From Novosphingobium silvae (lineage in GTDB: Bacteria > Pseudomonadota > Alphaproteobacteria > Sphingomonadales > Sphingomonadaceae), in contig NZ_WVTD01000013.1 in NCBI RefSeq assembly GCF_009856825.1, positions 62,001 to 126,000 of the forward strand: a stretch of DNA of 64,000 nt, read 5' to 3'. Shown one piece after another: positions 27,827 through 35,903 of this stretch. The notes beneath the pieces were generated by a model, which made no database searches, had not been told where the DNA came from, and worked only from the letters and a program-made list of their open reading frames with translations. Each line of letters starts with the position of its first letter. Position 1 is the first letter of the stretch. Position numbers and translations under genes: made by a program.

Positions 27827-29296
27827 TCATTGCGGAGAAGGCGTGACCGTAGTGCGCTCTTCCAGCCCGCCGCCCAGCGAGCGATACAGCTCGACAAGGT
27901 TGCCCGCCTGAGTGAGGCGGGTGGTGACGAGTTGCTGCTCTGCCGCATAGGCAGTGCGCTGAGCGTCGAGGGTGGTCAGGAAGGAATCGATCCCTGCACG
28001 GAAGCGTGCGTCGGAAAGCCTGGCGGCCACCCTTGCCGCTTCGGCACGGGTGCTCTGCGCACGAATCTGGTCGCCGATGCGGCCACGCTGTGCAAGCGCG
28101 TCCGCAACCTCGCGGAAGGCGGTCTGGATGGCGCGCTCGTATGTCGCGACGGCGACCTGCTGCGATGCTTTCGCATAGTCGAGGTTGCCCTTGCGGCGTC
28201 CGAAATCGAACAGCGGCAAGGCCCCGCTAGGCGCGACGTTATAGTTGTAAGTGCCATCCTTGAAGAGGCCCGACAGCGCGGTGCTGAGCGTGCCAAGAGT
28301 GGCGGTAAGCGAGATAGTTGGAAAGAACGCGGCGCGGGCGGCGCCGATATTGGCGTTCTCGGCGATCAGCTGGTGCTCGGCCTGAAGCACGTCCGGTCGG
28401 CGCAGCAGTACCTCCGACGAAATGCCGGACGGCAGAGCATCGCGAGATGCGGGCTGCGCGCCAAGTCCTGTGGGCAGCTGTTCCTGCGGCACGGTGGTGC
28501 CTGCCAGCAGGTTGAGCGCGTTCTGGTCCCGCGCGATGGTGGTCTCGAGCGCGGCGATGTCGCTGAGGGCACCCTGGTAGTTCGTCTCGGCCTGCCGGAC
28601 CTCAAGCTCGGAACCGATGCCGACGCGGAACTGCTCGCGGGTGAGGCGCAGGGTTTCCTCGAAGGCTCCCAGCGTCTCGCGCGAGAGGCGCAGCTGTTCC
28701 TGGTCGGAGGCCATGGTGAGCCAGGCGTTCGCGATTTCCGCGATCAGGCTGATCCTGGCGGAGCGCTGCGCTTCCTCGGTGGCGAAGTACTGCTCCTGCG
28801 CCGCCCGGGAGAGATTGCGGACCCGGCCGAACAGGTCGAGTTCGAAGGCGGAGAGGCCGACCGAAGCCTGGTATATCTCGATATCTTGCGACGAGGAGGC
28901 ACCCGGATTTGCGCCGACACCGCCACCCGCCGCCTGGCCGGCGCCGAAGATGTTGTTCGTGTAGGTCGCGGTGCCATTCGCGCTGACCGTGGGCAGCAGG
29001 TCGGCACGCTGGACGCGGTATTGCGCCCGCGCCTGCAGCACGTTGCCCGCCGCGATCCGGAGATCGCGGTTGTTGGCAAGGCCCGTCTCGATCACCTGCT
29101 GGAGGCGCTGGTCGAGGAAGAAGTCGCGCCAGCCGATCCGCGAGACGTCCACCGCGTCGGTCGGTGCGGTCGGGTATATGCCGCCCTGCGGCAGCGTCGC
29201 GGGAACCGCGCCGCCGGGGCGCTCGTACTTGGGGGCCAGGTTGCAGCCCGCAAGCATCGCGGTGCCCAGCAGCAGGGAGAGGAAGGACTTGGTCAT
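27827..29296 (-). CDS. RND efflux outer-membrane lipoprotein (NodT/OprM-like)
   Basis: Protein of 489 residues with a lipoprotein signal peptide (lipobox LAGC, Cys about residue 18) and the start CNLAPKYERP typical of the NodT family. It contains the duplicated outer-membrane efflux domain with motifs such as NRDLRIAAGNVLQARAQYR and DVLQAEHQLIAENANIGAARAAFFPTISL. It trimerises into the outer-membrane duct of a tripartite pump. It starts 2 bases after the stop of the RND permease gene and is the last gene of the operon. Confidence 0.93.
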   Translation of the reverse strand: MTKSFLSLLLGTAMLAGCNLAPKYERPGGAVPATLPQGGIYPTAPTDAVDVSRIGWRDFFLDQRLQQVIETGLANNRDLRIAAGNVLQARAQYRVQRADLLPTVSANGTATYTNNIFGAGQAAGGGVGANPGASSSQDIEIYQASVGLSAFELDLFGRVRNLSRAAQEQYFATEEAQRSARISLIAEIANAWLTMASDQEQLRLSRETLGAFEETLRLTREQFRVGIGSELEVRQAETNYQGALSDIAALETTIARDQNALNLLAGTTVPQEQLPTGLGAQPASRDALPSGISSEVLLRRPDVLQAEHQLIAENANIGAARAAFFPTISLTATLGTLSTALSGLFKDGTYNYNVAPSGALPLFDFGRRKGNLDYAKASQQVAVATYERAIQTAFREVADALAQRGRIGDQIRAQSTRAEAARVAARLSDARFRAGIDSFLTTLDAQRTAYAAEQQLVTTRLTQAGNLVELYRSLGGGLEERTTVTPSPQ

Positions 29297-29298
29297 GT

Positions 29299-32200
29299 TC
29301 AGGTTCCCTGGGGCGCCGGGCCGTCCTCGGCACGGCGGTGGGCGTCTTCGCGGCGATCGTCGTCATGCTCGTGGCGATTGCCGTCATGCTGGCCGTGCTT
29401 GAACAGCCGGCTGATGACCACGAAGAACATGGGCACGAAGAAGATGGCGAAGATCGTGGCCGAGAGCATGCCGCCCACGACGGCGCGGCCGATCGCGTTC
29501 TGGCCACCGGCGCCCGCGCCGGACGATACCGCCAGCGGCATCACGCCGAAGACGAAGGCGAGCGAGGTCATGAGGATCGGACGGAGGCGAAGCTTAGCCG
29601 CCTCCATCGCCGCGTCGAAGGCGTTCATGCCTGCCTGGACGCGCTCCTCCGCGAACTCGACGATCAGGATCGCGTTCTTCGCCGAGACGCCGATCGTGGT
29701 GATCAGGCCCACCTGCAGGTAGATGTCGTTGTTGAGCCCGGTGAGCCACGCGGCGAACACCGCGCCGATGACGCCGAGCGGCACGACCAGCAGCACCGAG
29801 ATCGGCACCGACCAGCTTTCGTAGAGCGCGGCGAGGCACAGGAACACGACGATGAGCGAGAGAGCGTAGAGCGCCGGTGCCTGGCCGCCGGAGAGGCGTT
29901 CCTCATAGGACAGGCCAGTCCATTCCAGACCGGTCCCCGGCGGCAGCTTCCCGTGCATTTCCGTGATCGCCTCCATGGCACCGCCGGTGCTCAGGCCCTG
30001 GCCCGGGGCGCCCTGCAGCTGCACGGCGGGGCGGCCGTTGTAGCGGGTGAGGATCACCGGAGCCTTTTTCCAAGACAGGGTGGAGAAGGCGCCGAACGGT
30101 GCCATCTCGCCGCTGGTGCTGCGCACATAGAAGTTCTCGATGTCCTCGGGCGACTGGCGGTAAGGCTGGTCTGCCTGGAGGAAGACACGCTTGGTCCTGC
30201 CGCGGTCGAGGAAGTCGTTTACGTAGGCACCGCCCCAAGCCGTCGAAATTTCGGAGTTGATGGCGCTGAGATCGAGGCCAAGGGCACTGGCCTTGTCCTG
30301 GTCGATCTTAATATCGAGCTGCGGCGCGTCCTCGAGGCTGACAGGCCGTACTTGCGCCATGCGGCTGTCGCCCGCGGCCATGCCCAGCAGCTGGTTGCGC
30401 GCGGCGACGAGCTTTTCATGGCCCATGTTCGTCTCGTCGACCAGCCACATGTCGAAGCCGGTCGCGTTGCCGAGCTCCTGCACGGCGGGCGGCACGAGGG
30501 CGAAGATCGAGGCGTCACGATACTTCGAGAACACGCCCATCGAACGCGCGACGATTGCATTGGCCCTGTTTTCAGCACCACTGCGCTCCGCCCAGTCCTT
30601 CAGCTTGATGAAGGCCATGCCGGCGCTCTGGCCCTGTCCGTTAAACGAGAAGCCGTTGATGGTGAAGACCGATTCGACGTTGGCCTTCTCCTCGTTGAGG
30701 AAGTGCTCGCGAACTACGTCGAGACCCTTCATCGTGCGCGGCAGCGTGCCGCCTGGAGGACCCTGGACGATGGCGAACATCGTACCCTGGTCTTCCTCGG
30801 GAAGGAAGCCGCCGGGAAGGCGCATGAACAGCACGGCCATGATGCCCACGATCACGAGATAGATAAGGCCCGAACGCTTCCAGCTGCGCGAGGTGCGGCG
30901 CACGCCCTTCTCGTACTTCGCAGTGCCGCGATCGAACTTGTCGTTGAACCAACGGAAGAAGCGCGCGAGCAGTCCATTGCTCTGCTTCTCGTCCTGACGG
31001 TGGGGCTTCAGGATCGTGGCGCAGAGCGCAGGCGTCAGGATCAGGGCGACGAGCACCGAAAGCGCCATCGACGAGACGATGGTGATCGAGAACTGCCGGT
31101 AGATCACGCCCGTGGACCCGCCGAAGAAGGCCATCGGCAGGAACACCGCGGACAGCACCATGCCGATGCCGATCAGCGCGCCGCTGATCTCGTCCATCGA
31201 CTTGCGCGCCGCTTCCTTGGGGGAGAGGTGCTCGGTCTGTATGAGGCGCTCGACGTTCTCGACGACGACGATCGCGTCGTCGACCAGCAGGCCGATCGCC
31301 AGCACCATTCCGAACAAGGTCAATGTGTTGATGGAATATCCCAGAACCGACATCACGCCGAACGTTCCAAGCAGGACGACCGGGACCGCGATGGTGGGAA
31401 TGATCGTCGCACGCCAGTTCTGCAGGAACAGGAACATGACGAGGAAGACGAGCACCACCGCCTCGACCAGCGTGTGGACAACCTGTTCGACCGAGAGGCG
31501 GACGAACGGGGTCGAATCGTATGGGAAGGCGACCTTGACGTCGGAAGGGAAGTTCTTGGCGATCTGCTGAACTTCGGCCTTCACGGCGTCGACGGTATCG
31601 AGCGCGTTGGCACCCGAGGCGAGCCTCACGCCGAAGCCCGATGCGGGTTTGCCGTTGTATGCCGTCTCGAAGCCGTAGGTTTCCGCGCCGAGTTCGACGC
31701 GCGCCACGTCGCGCAGGCGCACCACGGCGCCGCCCGTGCCGGTCCGCAGGCGAATATTGCCGAATTCCTCCGGCGTCTGCAGGCGGGACTGAACCGAGAC
31801 GGTGGCGTTAAGCTGCTGCTCCTGCGAGGCGGGGAGCTGGCCAAGCTGGCCGGCGGAAACCTGTGCGTTCTGGGCTGTGATCGCGGCGGAAACGTCCGAG
31901 ATCGTCAGGTTGTAGCTGCGCAGCTTGAGCGGATCGACCCAGATGCGCATCGCGTACTGGGTGCCGAAGATCTGCAGTTCGCCCACGCCGTTGATGCGGC
32001 TGACCGGGTCCTGGACCTGGCTGACGATATAGTCCGAAAGGTCGTTCGCCGTGTGGCTGCCGTCCTCGGAATAGATCGCGGTGACGAGCAGGAAGCTCGC
32101 CGCCGACTTGGCGACGGTCACGCCCTGACGCTGGACTTCCTGCGGCAGCAGCGAGGTTGCTGCCTGGAGCTTGTTCTGCACCTGCACCTGCGCAATGTCG

Positions 32201-32499
32201 GGGTCGGTTCCCTGCTCGAAGGTCAGGGTAATGGTGACTCTGCCGGCCGACGAGGACTGCGCCGAGAAATAGCGTAGGTTGTCGATACCCTTGAGCTGCT
32301 GCTCGATGATCTGGGTAGTCGTTCGCTCAAGCGTTTCCGCGTCGGCGCCCGGATAGCTGGCGCTGATCGTCACCGTTGGCGGCGCGATCGCCGGAAACTG
32401 GGAGATCGGAAGGCTGCGAATGGCGATCGCGCCCGCCATCATCAGGACGATCGCGATGACCCATGCAAAGATGGGTCGGTCGATGAAATAACGTGCCAT
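29299..32499 (-). CDS. RND efflux permease (AcrB/MexB-like, HAE1 family)
   Basis: Inner-membrane drug:proton antiporter of 1066 residues with the duplicated six-TM plus periplasmic-loop architecture. The start MARYFIDRPIFAWVIAI is typical of the family. The proton-relay pair is present in TM4 (GLLVDDAIVVVENVER, two adjacent Asp). The porter and docking domains are full length, giving a normal AcrB-size protein with a short charged His-rich tail. It lies between the adaptor gene (6 bases upstream) and the outer-membrane factor gene. The likely substrates are hydrophobic drugs, solvents or detergents; specificity cannot be read. Confidence 0.95.
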   Translation of the reverse strand: MARYFIDRPIFAWVIAIVLMMAGAIAIRSLPISQFPAIAPPTVTISASYPGADAETLERTTTQIIEQQLKGIDNLRYFSAQSSSAGRVTITLTFEQGTDPDIAQVQVQNKLQAATSLLPQEVQRQGVTVAKSAASFLLVTAIYSEDGSHTANDLSDYIVSQVQDPVSRINGVGELQIFGTQYAMRIWVDPLKLRSYNLTISDVSAAITAQNAQVSAGQLGQLPASQEQQLNATVSVQSRLQTPEEFGNIRLRTGTGGAVVRLRDVARVELGAETYGFETAYNGKPASGFGVRLASGANALDTVDAVKAEVQQIAKNFPSDVKVAFPYDSTPFVRLSVEQVVHTLVEAVVLVFLVMFLFLQNWRATIIPTIAVPVVLLGTFGVMSVLGYSINTLTLFGMVLAIGLLVDDAIVVVENVERLIQTEHLSPKEAARKSMDEISGALIGIGMVLSAVFLPMAFFGGSTGVIYRQFSITIVSSMALSVLVALILTPALCATILKPHRQDEKQSNGLLARFFRWFNDKFDRGTAKYEKGVRRTSRSWKRSGLIYLVIVGIMAVLFMRLPGGFLPEEDQGTMFAIVQGPPGGTLPRTMKGLDVVREHFLNEEKANVESVFTINGFSFNGQGQSAGMAFIKLKDWAERSGAENRANAIVARSMGVFSKYRDASIFALVPPAVQELGNATGFDMWLVDETNMGHEKLVAARNQLLGMAAGDSRMAQVRPVSLEDAPQLDIKIDQDKASALGLDLSAINSEISTAWGGAYVNDFLDRGRTKRVFLQADQPYRQSPEDIENFYVRSTSGEMAPFGAFSTLSWKKAPVILTRYNGRPAVQLQGAPGQGLSTGGAMEAITEMHGKLPPGTGLEWTGLSYEERLSGGQAPALYALSLIVVFLCLAALYESWSVPISVLLVVPLGVIGAVFAAWLTGLNNDIYLQVGLITTIGVSAKNAILIVEFAEERVQAGMNAFDAAMEAAKLRLRPILMTSLAFVFGVMPLAVSSGAGAGGQNAIGRAVVGGMLSATIFAIFFVPMFFVVISRLFKHGQHDGNRHEHDDDRREDAHRRAEDGPAPQGT

Positions 32500-32505
32500 G
32501 TTCGA

Positions 32506-33756
32506 TTACTGCCCCTGAGCCTGGCCCTGGGGCTGGCCTTGAGCTTGCCCTTGTGCGGCGCCCGCTCCCTGGGTCTGACCCGGCGTGGCGCCCTGACGGG
32601 GCTGACCGGCGGTGCCGGCCGCACCCTGCGGCGCGGCCCCTGCATTGGCCTGGACCGGGACCGGCTTCACGGGAGCACCCGGCCGCAGGTTCTGCCCGCC
32701 TTCCAGGATCACCTTGTCGCCCGCCTTCAGCCCTGCCGTCACCAGCCAGTTGCTGCCCACGGTGCGAGGTGCCGTGAGCTTGCGCATCTCGACCTTACCC
32801 TGCGCACCCACGACGAGGACCGTCGGATTGCCCTTCTCGTCACGCGTGACCGCGGCCTGCGGCACGAGAATGCCGTTGCTGCGAGTCCCTTCGATCAGCT
32901 CCGCGCGGACATACATGCCCGGCAGCAGGAGGCCGCGCTTGTTGGGGAACTGGGCGCGTACGATCTGGCTGCCAGTGGTGGGATCGACGGTCACGTCGGT
33001 GAACTTGAGCACGCCTTCCTCGGGGTAAGTGCTGCCGTCCTCCAGCTTCAGGCGGACGCGCGCTGCGCCGCCTCCGCGCGAAAGCTCGCCCGAGAGCAGC
33101 TGCTGGCGAAGGCGCAGCACGTCCGCGCTGGACTGCTGGATGTCGACGAACATCGGGTCGAGGCGCTGGATCGTCGTCAGCGGGTCGGCCTGCGAGGCCG
33201 AGACGAGAGCGCCGGTGGTGAAGGTGGAGCGGCCGATACGGCCGGAGATCGGCGCGCGGATGGTCGTGCGCGCAAGATCGATCTGGGCGGTCCGCAGCGC
33301 TGCTTCCTGCGCGGCGACATCCGCGCGGGCCTGCTGCGCGCCAACAGTGGCGTTCTCCGCCTCCTGCCGCGAGATCGCGTTGATCTTCACCAGCTCGTTG
33401 TAGCGCCGGGCCAGCGCAGCCGTCGAAGCGATGGCAGAACGCGCGCGGGCGAGGGCGGCCTGAGCGCTTGCGACCTGCGCGCGGTAGGGCGCGGGGTCGA
33501 TGCGGTAGAGGGCCTGGCCTTCCTTCACGTAGTCACCTTCGGTGAACAGGCGCTCGAGGATGAGGCCGTTCACCTGCGGACGGACGTCGGAGGATTCGTA
33601 CGCGCTCGTGCGTCCCGGAAGCTCGCTGCTGAGCACGACCGCTTCCTCGCGGACCGTGACCACGCCCACCTCGGTGGGTCCTGCCGGTGCGGGCTGCTCG
33701 CCCCCGCCACCGCAAGCGGACAAAAGCAGCACCAGGGCCGGGGTGATCTTTTTCAT
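32506..33756 (-). CDS. RND efflux periplasmic adaptor (AcrA/MexA-like lipoprotein)
   Basis: Adaptor of 416 residues with a lipobox (LLSAC, Cys about 15), lipoyl halves (VRPQVNGLILERLFTEGDYV and TTIRAPISGRIGRS), an alpha-hairpin (about 95-165) and beta-barrel/MP domains. The last 50 residues are an unusual low-complexity Ala/Gly/Gln tail (repeats of GQAQGQPQ type) not needed in the family. It is the first gene of the adaptor-permease-outer membrane factor operon and is divergent from a TetR regulator gene 46 bases away. Confidence 0.93.
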   Translation of the reverse strand: MKKITPALVLLLSACGGGGEQPAPAGPTEVGVVTVREEAVVLSSELPGRTSAYESSDVRPQVNGLILERLFTEGDYVKEGQALYRIDPAPYRAQVASAQAALARARSAIASTAALARRYNELVKINAISRQEAENATVGAQQARADVAAQEAALRTAQIDLARTTIRAPISGRIGRSTFTTGALVSASQADPLTTIQRLDPMFVDIQQSSADVLRLRQQLLSGELSRGGGAARVRLKLEDGSTYPEEGVLKFTDVTVDPTTGSQIVRAQFPNKRGLLLPGMYVRAELIEGTRSNGILVPQAAVTRDEKGNPTVLVVGAQGKVEMRKLTAPRTVGSNWLVTAGLKAGDKVILEGGQNLRPGAPVKPVPVQANAGAAPQGAAGTAGQPRQGATPGQTQGAGAAQGQAQGQPQGQAQGQ

Positions 33757-33785
33757 GGAGAAAGTCCGCCAAAAGAGTTAAAACG

Positions 33786-33803
33786 TGAGTGAGTGTTCAC
33801 TCA
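33786..33803. promoter_or_regulatory. Perfect palindrome between tetR and the efflux operon (TetR operator candidate)
   Basis: TGAGTGA-GTGT-TCACTCA has perfect 7-base arms and a 4-base centre. It lies in the 46-base gap between the divergent regulator and adaptor genes, the classical position for a TetR/AcrR operator controlling both directions. Confidence 0.7.
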
Positions 33804-34471
33804 TGATTCGAGCGCTCTTTATTGCGCCGCAACATCGAAAGCAAGCCGGGAGGGTGGTGGCCATCGAAGGAACAACGGAAAAGCGACGTGCACTCAGGTC
33901 GGCGGCACGGCGGAAACACCTCCTCGAAACCGCAAGAATGCTTTTCGTGGCAAAAGGTTTCCACCAGACCGGAATGGCGCAGATCGCCAACGCCTCCGGC
34001 ATTGCCGTGGGGCAGATCTATCGGGACTTCGCGAACAAGGAGGCGATCATCGCTGCCCTGTGCGAAGCCGATCTCGCAGGCTGGCTCGAGGAGGACAAGC
34101 TTCAGGAGGCCGTTGCCACAGGAGACAGCCAGGCCATTCGCGCCTGGATCGAGCGGATCGCCACCGAAGAACCCAGCAGGGAGGATCGGCGCATGATGTG
34201 CGATCTTCTGGGGGAAGTGGGCCGCAATCCCATCATCTCGGACATCAACCGCCGGGCCGACGGCCGGCTGCGTACCAGCCTCCAGGCAGCGCTTCATTCG
34301 CTTGCTCCCGAGGCGTCCGACGGGCAGCGCGCGATGCTGCTTGATTTCATCATGTCCATATCCTGGGGAATGGTCGCCGGATTGGAGCTTTTTCCTCAGC
34401 GCGACCACGAACGGCTGCGTCAGTACGTCGCCCAGCTTCTTGGCCGGGAGATAGCAGCGCTCGGCGCATAA
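33803..34471 (+). CDS. TetR/AcrR family transcriptional repressor of the efflux operon
   Basis: Regulator of up to 222 residues. The N-terminal helix-turn-helix is clear: LLETARMLFVAKGFHQTGMAQIANASGIAVGQIYRDFANKEAIIAAL, a textbook TetR_N domain. The C-terminal ligand domain is less conserved (MLLDFIMSISWGMVAGLELF). The start is uncertain: a GTG at 33785 would lie inside the operator, ATG 33803 overlaps its edge, and GTG 33854/33857 directly follows GGGAGG but with almost no spacing. Divergent placement beside the RND operon suggests it represses the pump and is released by a pump substrate. Confidence 0.88.
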   Translation: MIRALFIAPQHRKQAGRVVAIEGTTEKRRALRSAARRKHLLETARMLFVAKGFHQTGMAQIANASGIAVGQIYRDFANKEAIIAALCEADLAGWLEEDKLQEAVATGDSQAIRAWIERIATEEPSREDRRMMCDLLGEVGRNPIISDINRRADGRLRTSLQAALHSLAPEASDGQRAMLLDFIMSISWGMVAGLELFPQRDHERLRQYVAQLLGREIAALGA

Positions 34472-34597
34472 AGACGTTCGTTTCTGCGGAGGGACCGCAA
34501 AGGTGCTGCCGATCCTTTGGGGTACTGGACAAAGGGGGCCGGTTGTATCATCCTGCCGTCAAAGAAGACCGAGCATACGGTCGTTACAGAGGATGGT

Positions 34598-34864
34598 ATG
34601 ATGATCGAGAACAGCGATGTCGATCCCGGCGATAAGGCAATGATCCTGCTGCAGAGCCTGATTTGCTACCTGCGTGAGAAGAACCTCCTTTCCCGCGCTG
34701 ACATCGAGGAACTGCGCGAGCGCGTGGAATCACGCATGGCCGCTCCCGAGACGAACTTGCCCTGTGCCTCCGCCCTGGCGGCCGCCGCTGCCAGCGAGAT
34801 GCGCAATCTCGATGACTTCTGCGGGAAGAAGTATGGCGGAAAGCACCGCCGCCGGGTGAACTGA
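34598..34864 (+). CDS. Small conserved-looking protein, function unknown
   Basis: Protein of 88 residues starting MMIENSDVDPGDKAMILL, with an AGAGGA ribosome-binding site about 8 bases upstream; an open frame extending to 34517 has no such site. It is mainly helical (LLQSLICYLREKNLLSRADIEELRERVESR), followed by an Ala-rich segment and a basic tail (KKYGGKHRRRV). There is no signal peptide or membrane segment. I do not recognise a family. It stands alone between the TetR gene and a convergent RNase H-like gene. Confidence 0.6.
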   Translation: MMIENSDVDPGDKAMILLQSLICYLREKNLLSRADIEELRERVESRMAAPETNLPCASALAAAAASEMRNLDDFCGKKYGGKHRRRVN

Positions 34865-34932
34865 AGCCTCGCGCCTCTTGGTTCTGCGGGCTGAGAGGCG
34901 GGCTGATGCCCCATTGCCGTGTCGCCCCTGTC

Positions 34933-35328
34933 TCAGCGGGGATGACGCGCGGCAAGGGCGATCCCGGCAAGGTTCTGCTCGCGCCTGATCCAGCGCACGC
35001 GGCGAGGCGGAGCCTTCTCGGCAGCCGCCCGGAACCTGTCCGTATGGTCGTGGGCGGCCTGCCCCACGCTTTGCCCGCGCAGAGCGCGCTCTGCTGCGCG
35101 AACGATCTCCAGCGCATCGCCGAGAAGGTCAAAATCGCGCATGCCGAGCGTCTGCGCTACCTCCACCGCGCGAATCAGGGCCAGCCATTCCGCGTCGGCG
35201 TTCGTGCCTGTGCCCAGGTCGTCGAACAGGTGCACTGTACCGCAAACCACCACAGCGGCCTCGATCGGGCCCGGATTCGGCCGGCAGCCTCCATCGAAAA
35301 ACACCTTCACACGGCCTCTGTTCACCAT
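34933..35328 (-). CDS. RNase HI-like protein with an altered fourth catalytic position
   Basis: Protein of 131 residues in the RNase H/reverse-transcriptase-like fold. Three of the four catalytic acids are visible: Asp in VKVFFDGGCRPNPGP, Glu in NADAEWLALIRAVE and Asp in DLLGDALEIV. The fourth, normally Asp in NxxAD..A near the C-terminus, appears as Gly (EQNLAGIALA). The start at 35328 is chosen for a GAAGGGGAAA ribosome-binding site and a proper fold start; a longer frame to 35532 overlaps the upstream region of the HU gene. It may be an accessory RNase H or a nucleic-acid-binding relic. Confidence 0.72.
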   Translation of the reverse strand: MVNRGRVKVFFDGGCRPNPGPIEAAVVVCGTVHLFDDLGTGTNADAEWLALIRAVEVAQTLGMRDFDLLGDALEIVRAAERALRGQSVGQAAHDHTDRFRAAAEKAPPRRVRWIRREQNLAGIALAARHPR

Positions 35329-35559
35329 TTTCCCCTTCTTCAAGCCCGCTCGATGGCTGGAATCGAGGGCGAGCTGCAAGAAATTCAGATGAATTGCTGC
35401 GAAGACGCCTAGCCAACCGGCATTTGAGCGCATTATCTGCCATTCGGCCTTGCCATCACCGTGGCACCGCCGCCAAGTGTCTCCCGGGGGTCGTGCCGAA
35501 AACGCCAGACATGGCCAGGCGCGCTTCCCCATAACTTCAATTCGACAGGAAGAACGATC

Positions 35560-35835
35560 ATGAACAACAGCGATCTCGCCGATGCTGTCGCCGCAAACAG
35601 CGGCATTGCCAAGACCGACGCCCGCAAGCTCGTCGACGCGGTCTTCGAGGCTATCGGCAACGCGGCCGCCAAGGGCGAGGAAGTCTCGCTCAACGGTTTC
35701 GGCAAGTTCAAGGTCAAGGACAGCCCCGAGCGTGAGGGCCGCAACCCCGCGACCGGCGAGGCGATGACGATCAAGGCGTCGAAGAAGCTGACCTTCTCGC
35801 CCGCCAAGGGCATCAAGGACAAGCTGAACGGCTGA
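35560..35835 (+). CDS. HU-family DNA-binding protein
   Basis: Nucleoid protein of 91 residues. It has the N-terminal helices (MNNSDLADAVAANSGI), the beta-arm core GFGKFKVKDSPEREGRNPAT with the conserved GRNP tip, and the closing SPAKGIKDKLNG. Length and motifs match HU. The ATG at 35560 has an ACAGGAAG ribosome-binding site. A strong hairpin follows the stop, so it is probably a single-gene unit. Confidence 0.95.
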   Translation: MNNSDLADAVAANSGIAKTDARKLVDAVFEAIGNAAAKGEEVSLNGFGKFKVKDSPEREGRNPATGEAMTIKASKKLTFSPAKGIKDKLNG

Positions 35836-35850
35836 CCTGCGCGCACGGGT

Positions 35851-35876
35851 GGCGCCCCGCTCCTGCGCGGGGCGCC
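35851..35876 (+). terminator. Terminator hairpin after the HU gene
   Basis: A perfect 10-base GC stem (GGCGCCCCGC/GCGGGGCGCC) with a 6-base loop begins 15 bases after the HU stop; a short T-containing stretch follows. Confidence 0.75.
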
Positions 35877-35903
35877 GTTCCGGCGGCCTTCTGACTTCAG
35901 ACC

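Noticed and set aside
29164..32277. Open frame of 1037 codons on the plus strand opposite the RND permease
   Set aside because: Antisense shadow; rich in Arg, His, Glu and Asp and without domain motifs, while the minus strand encodes a clear AcrB-like protein.
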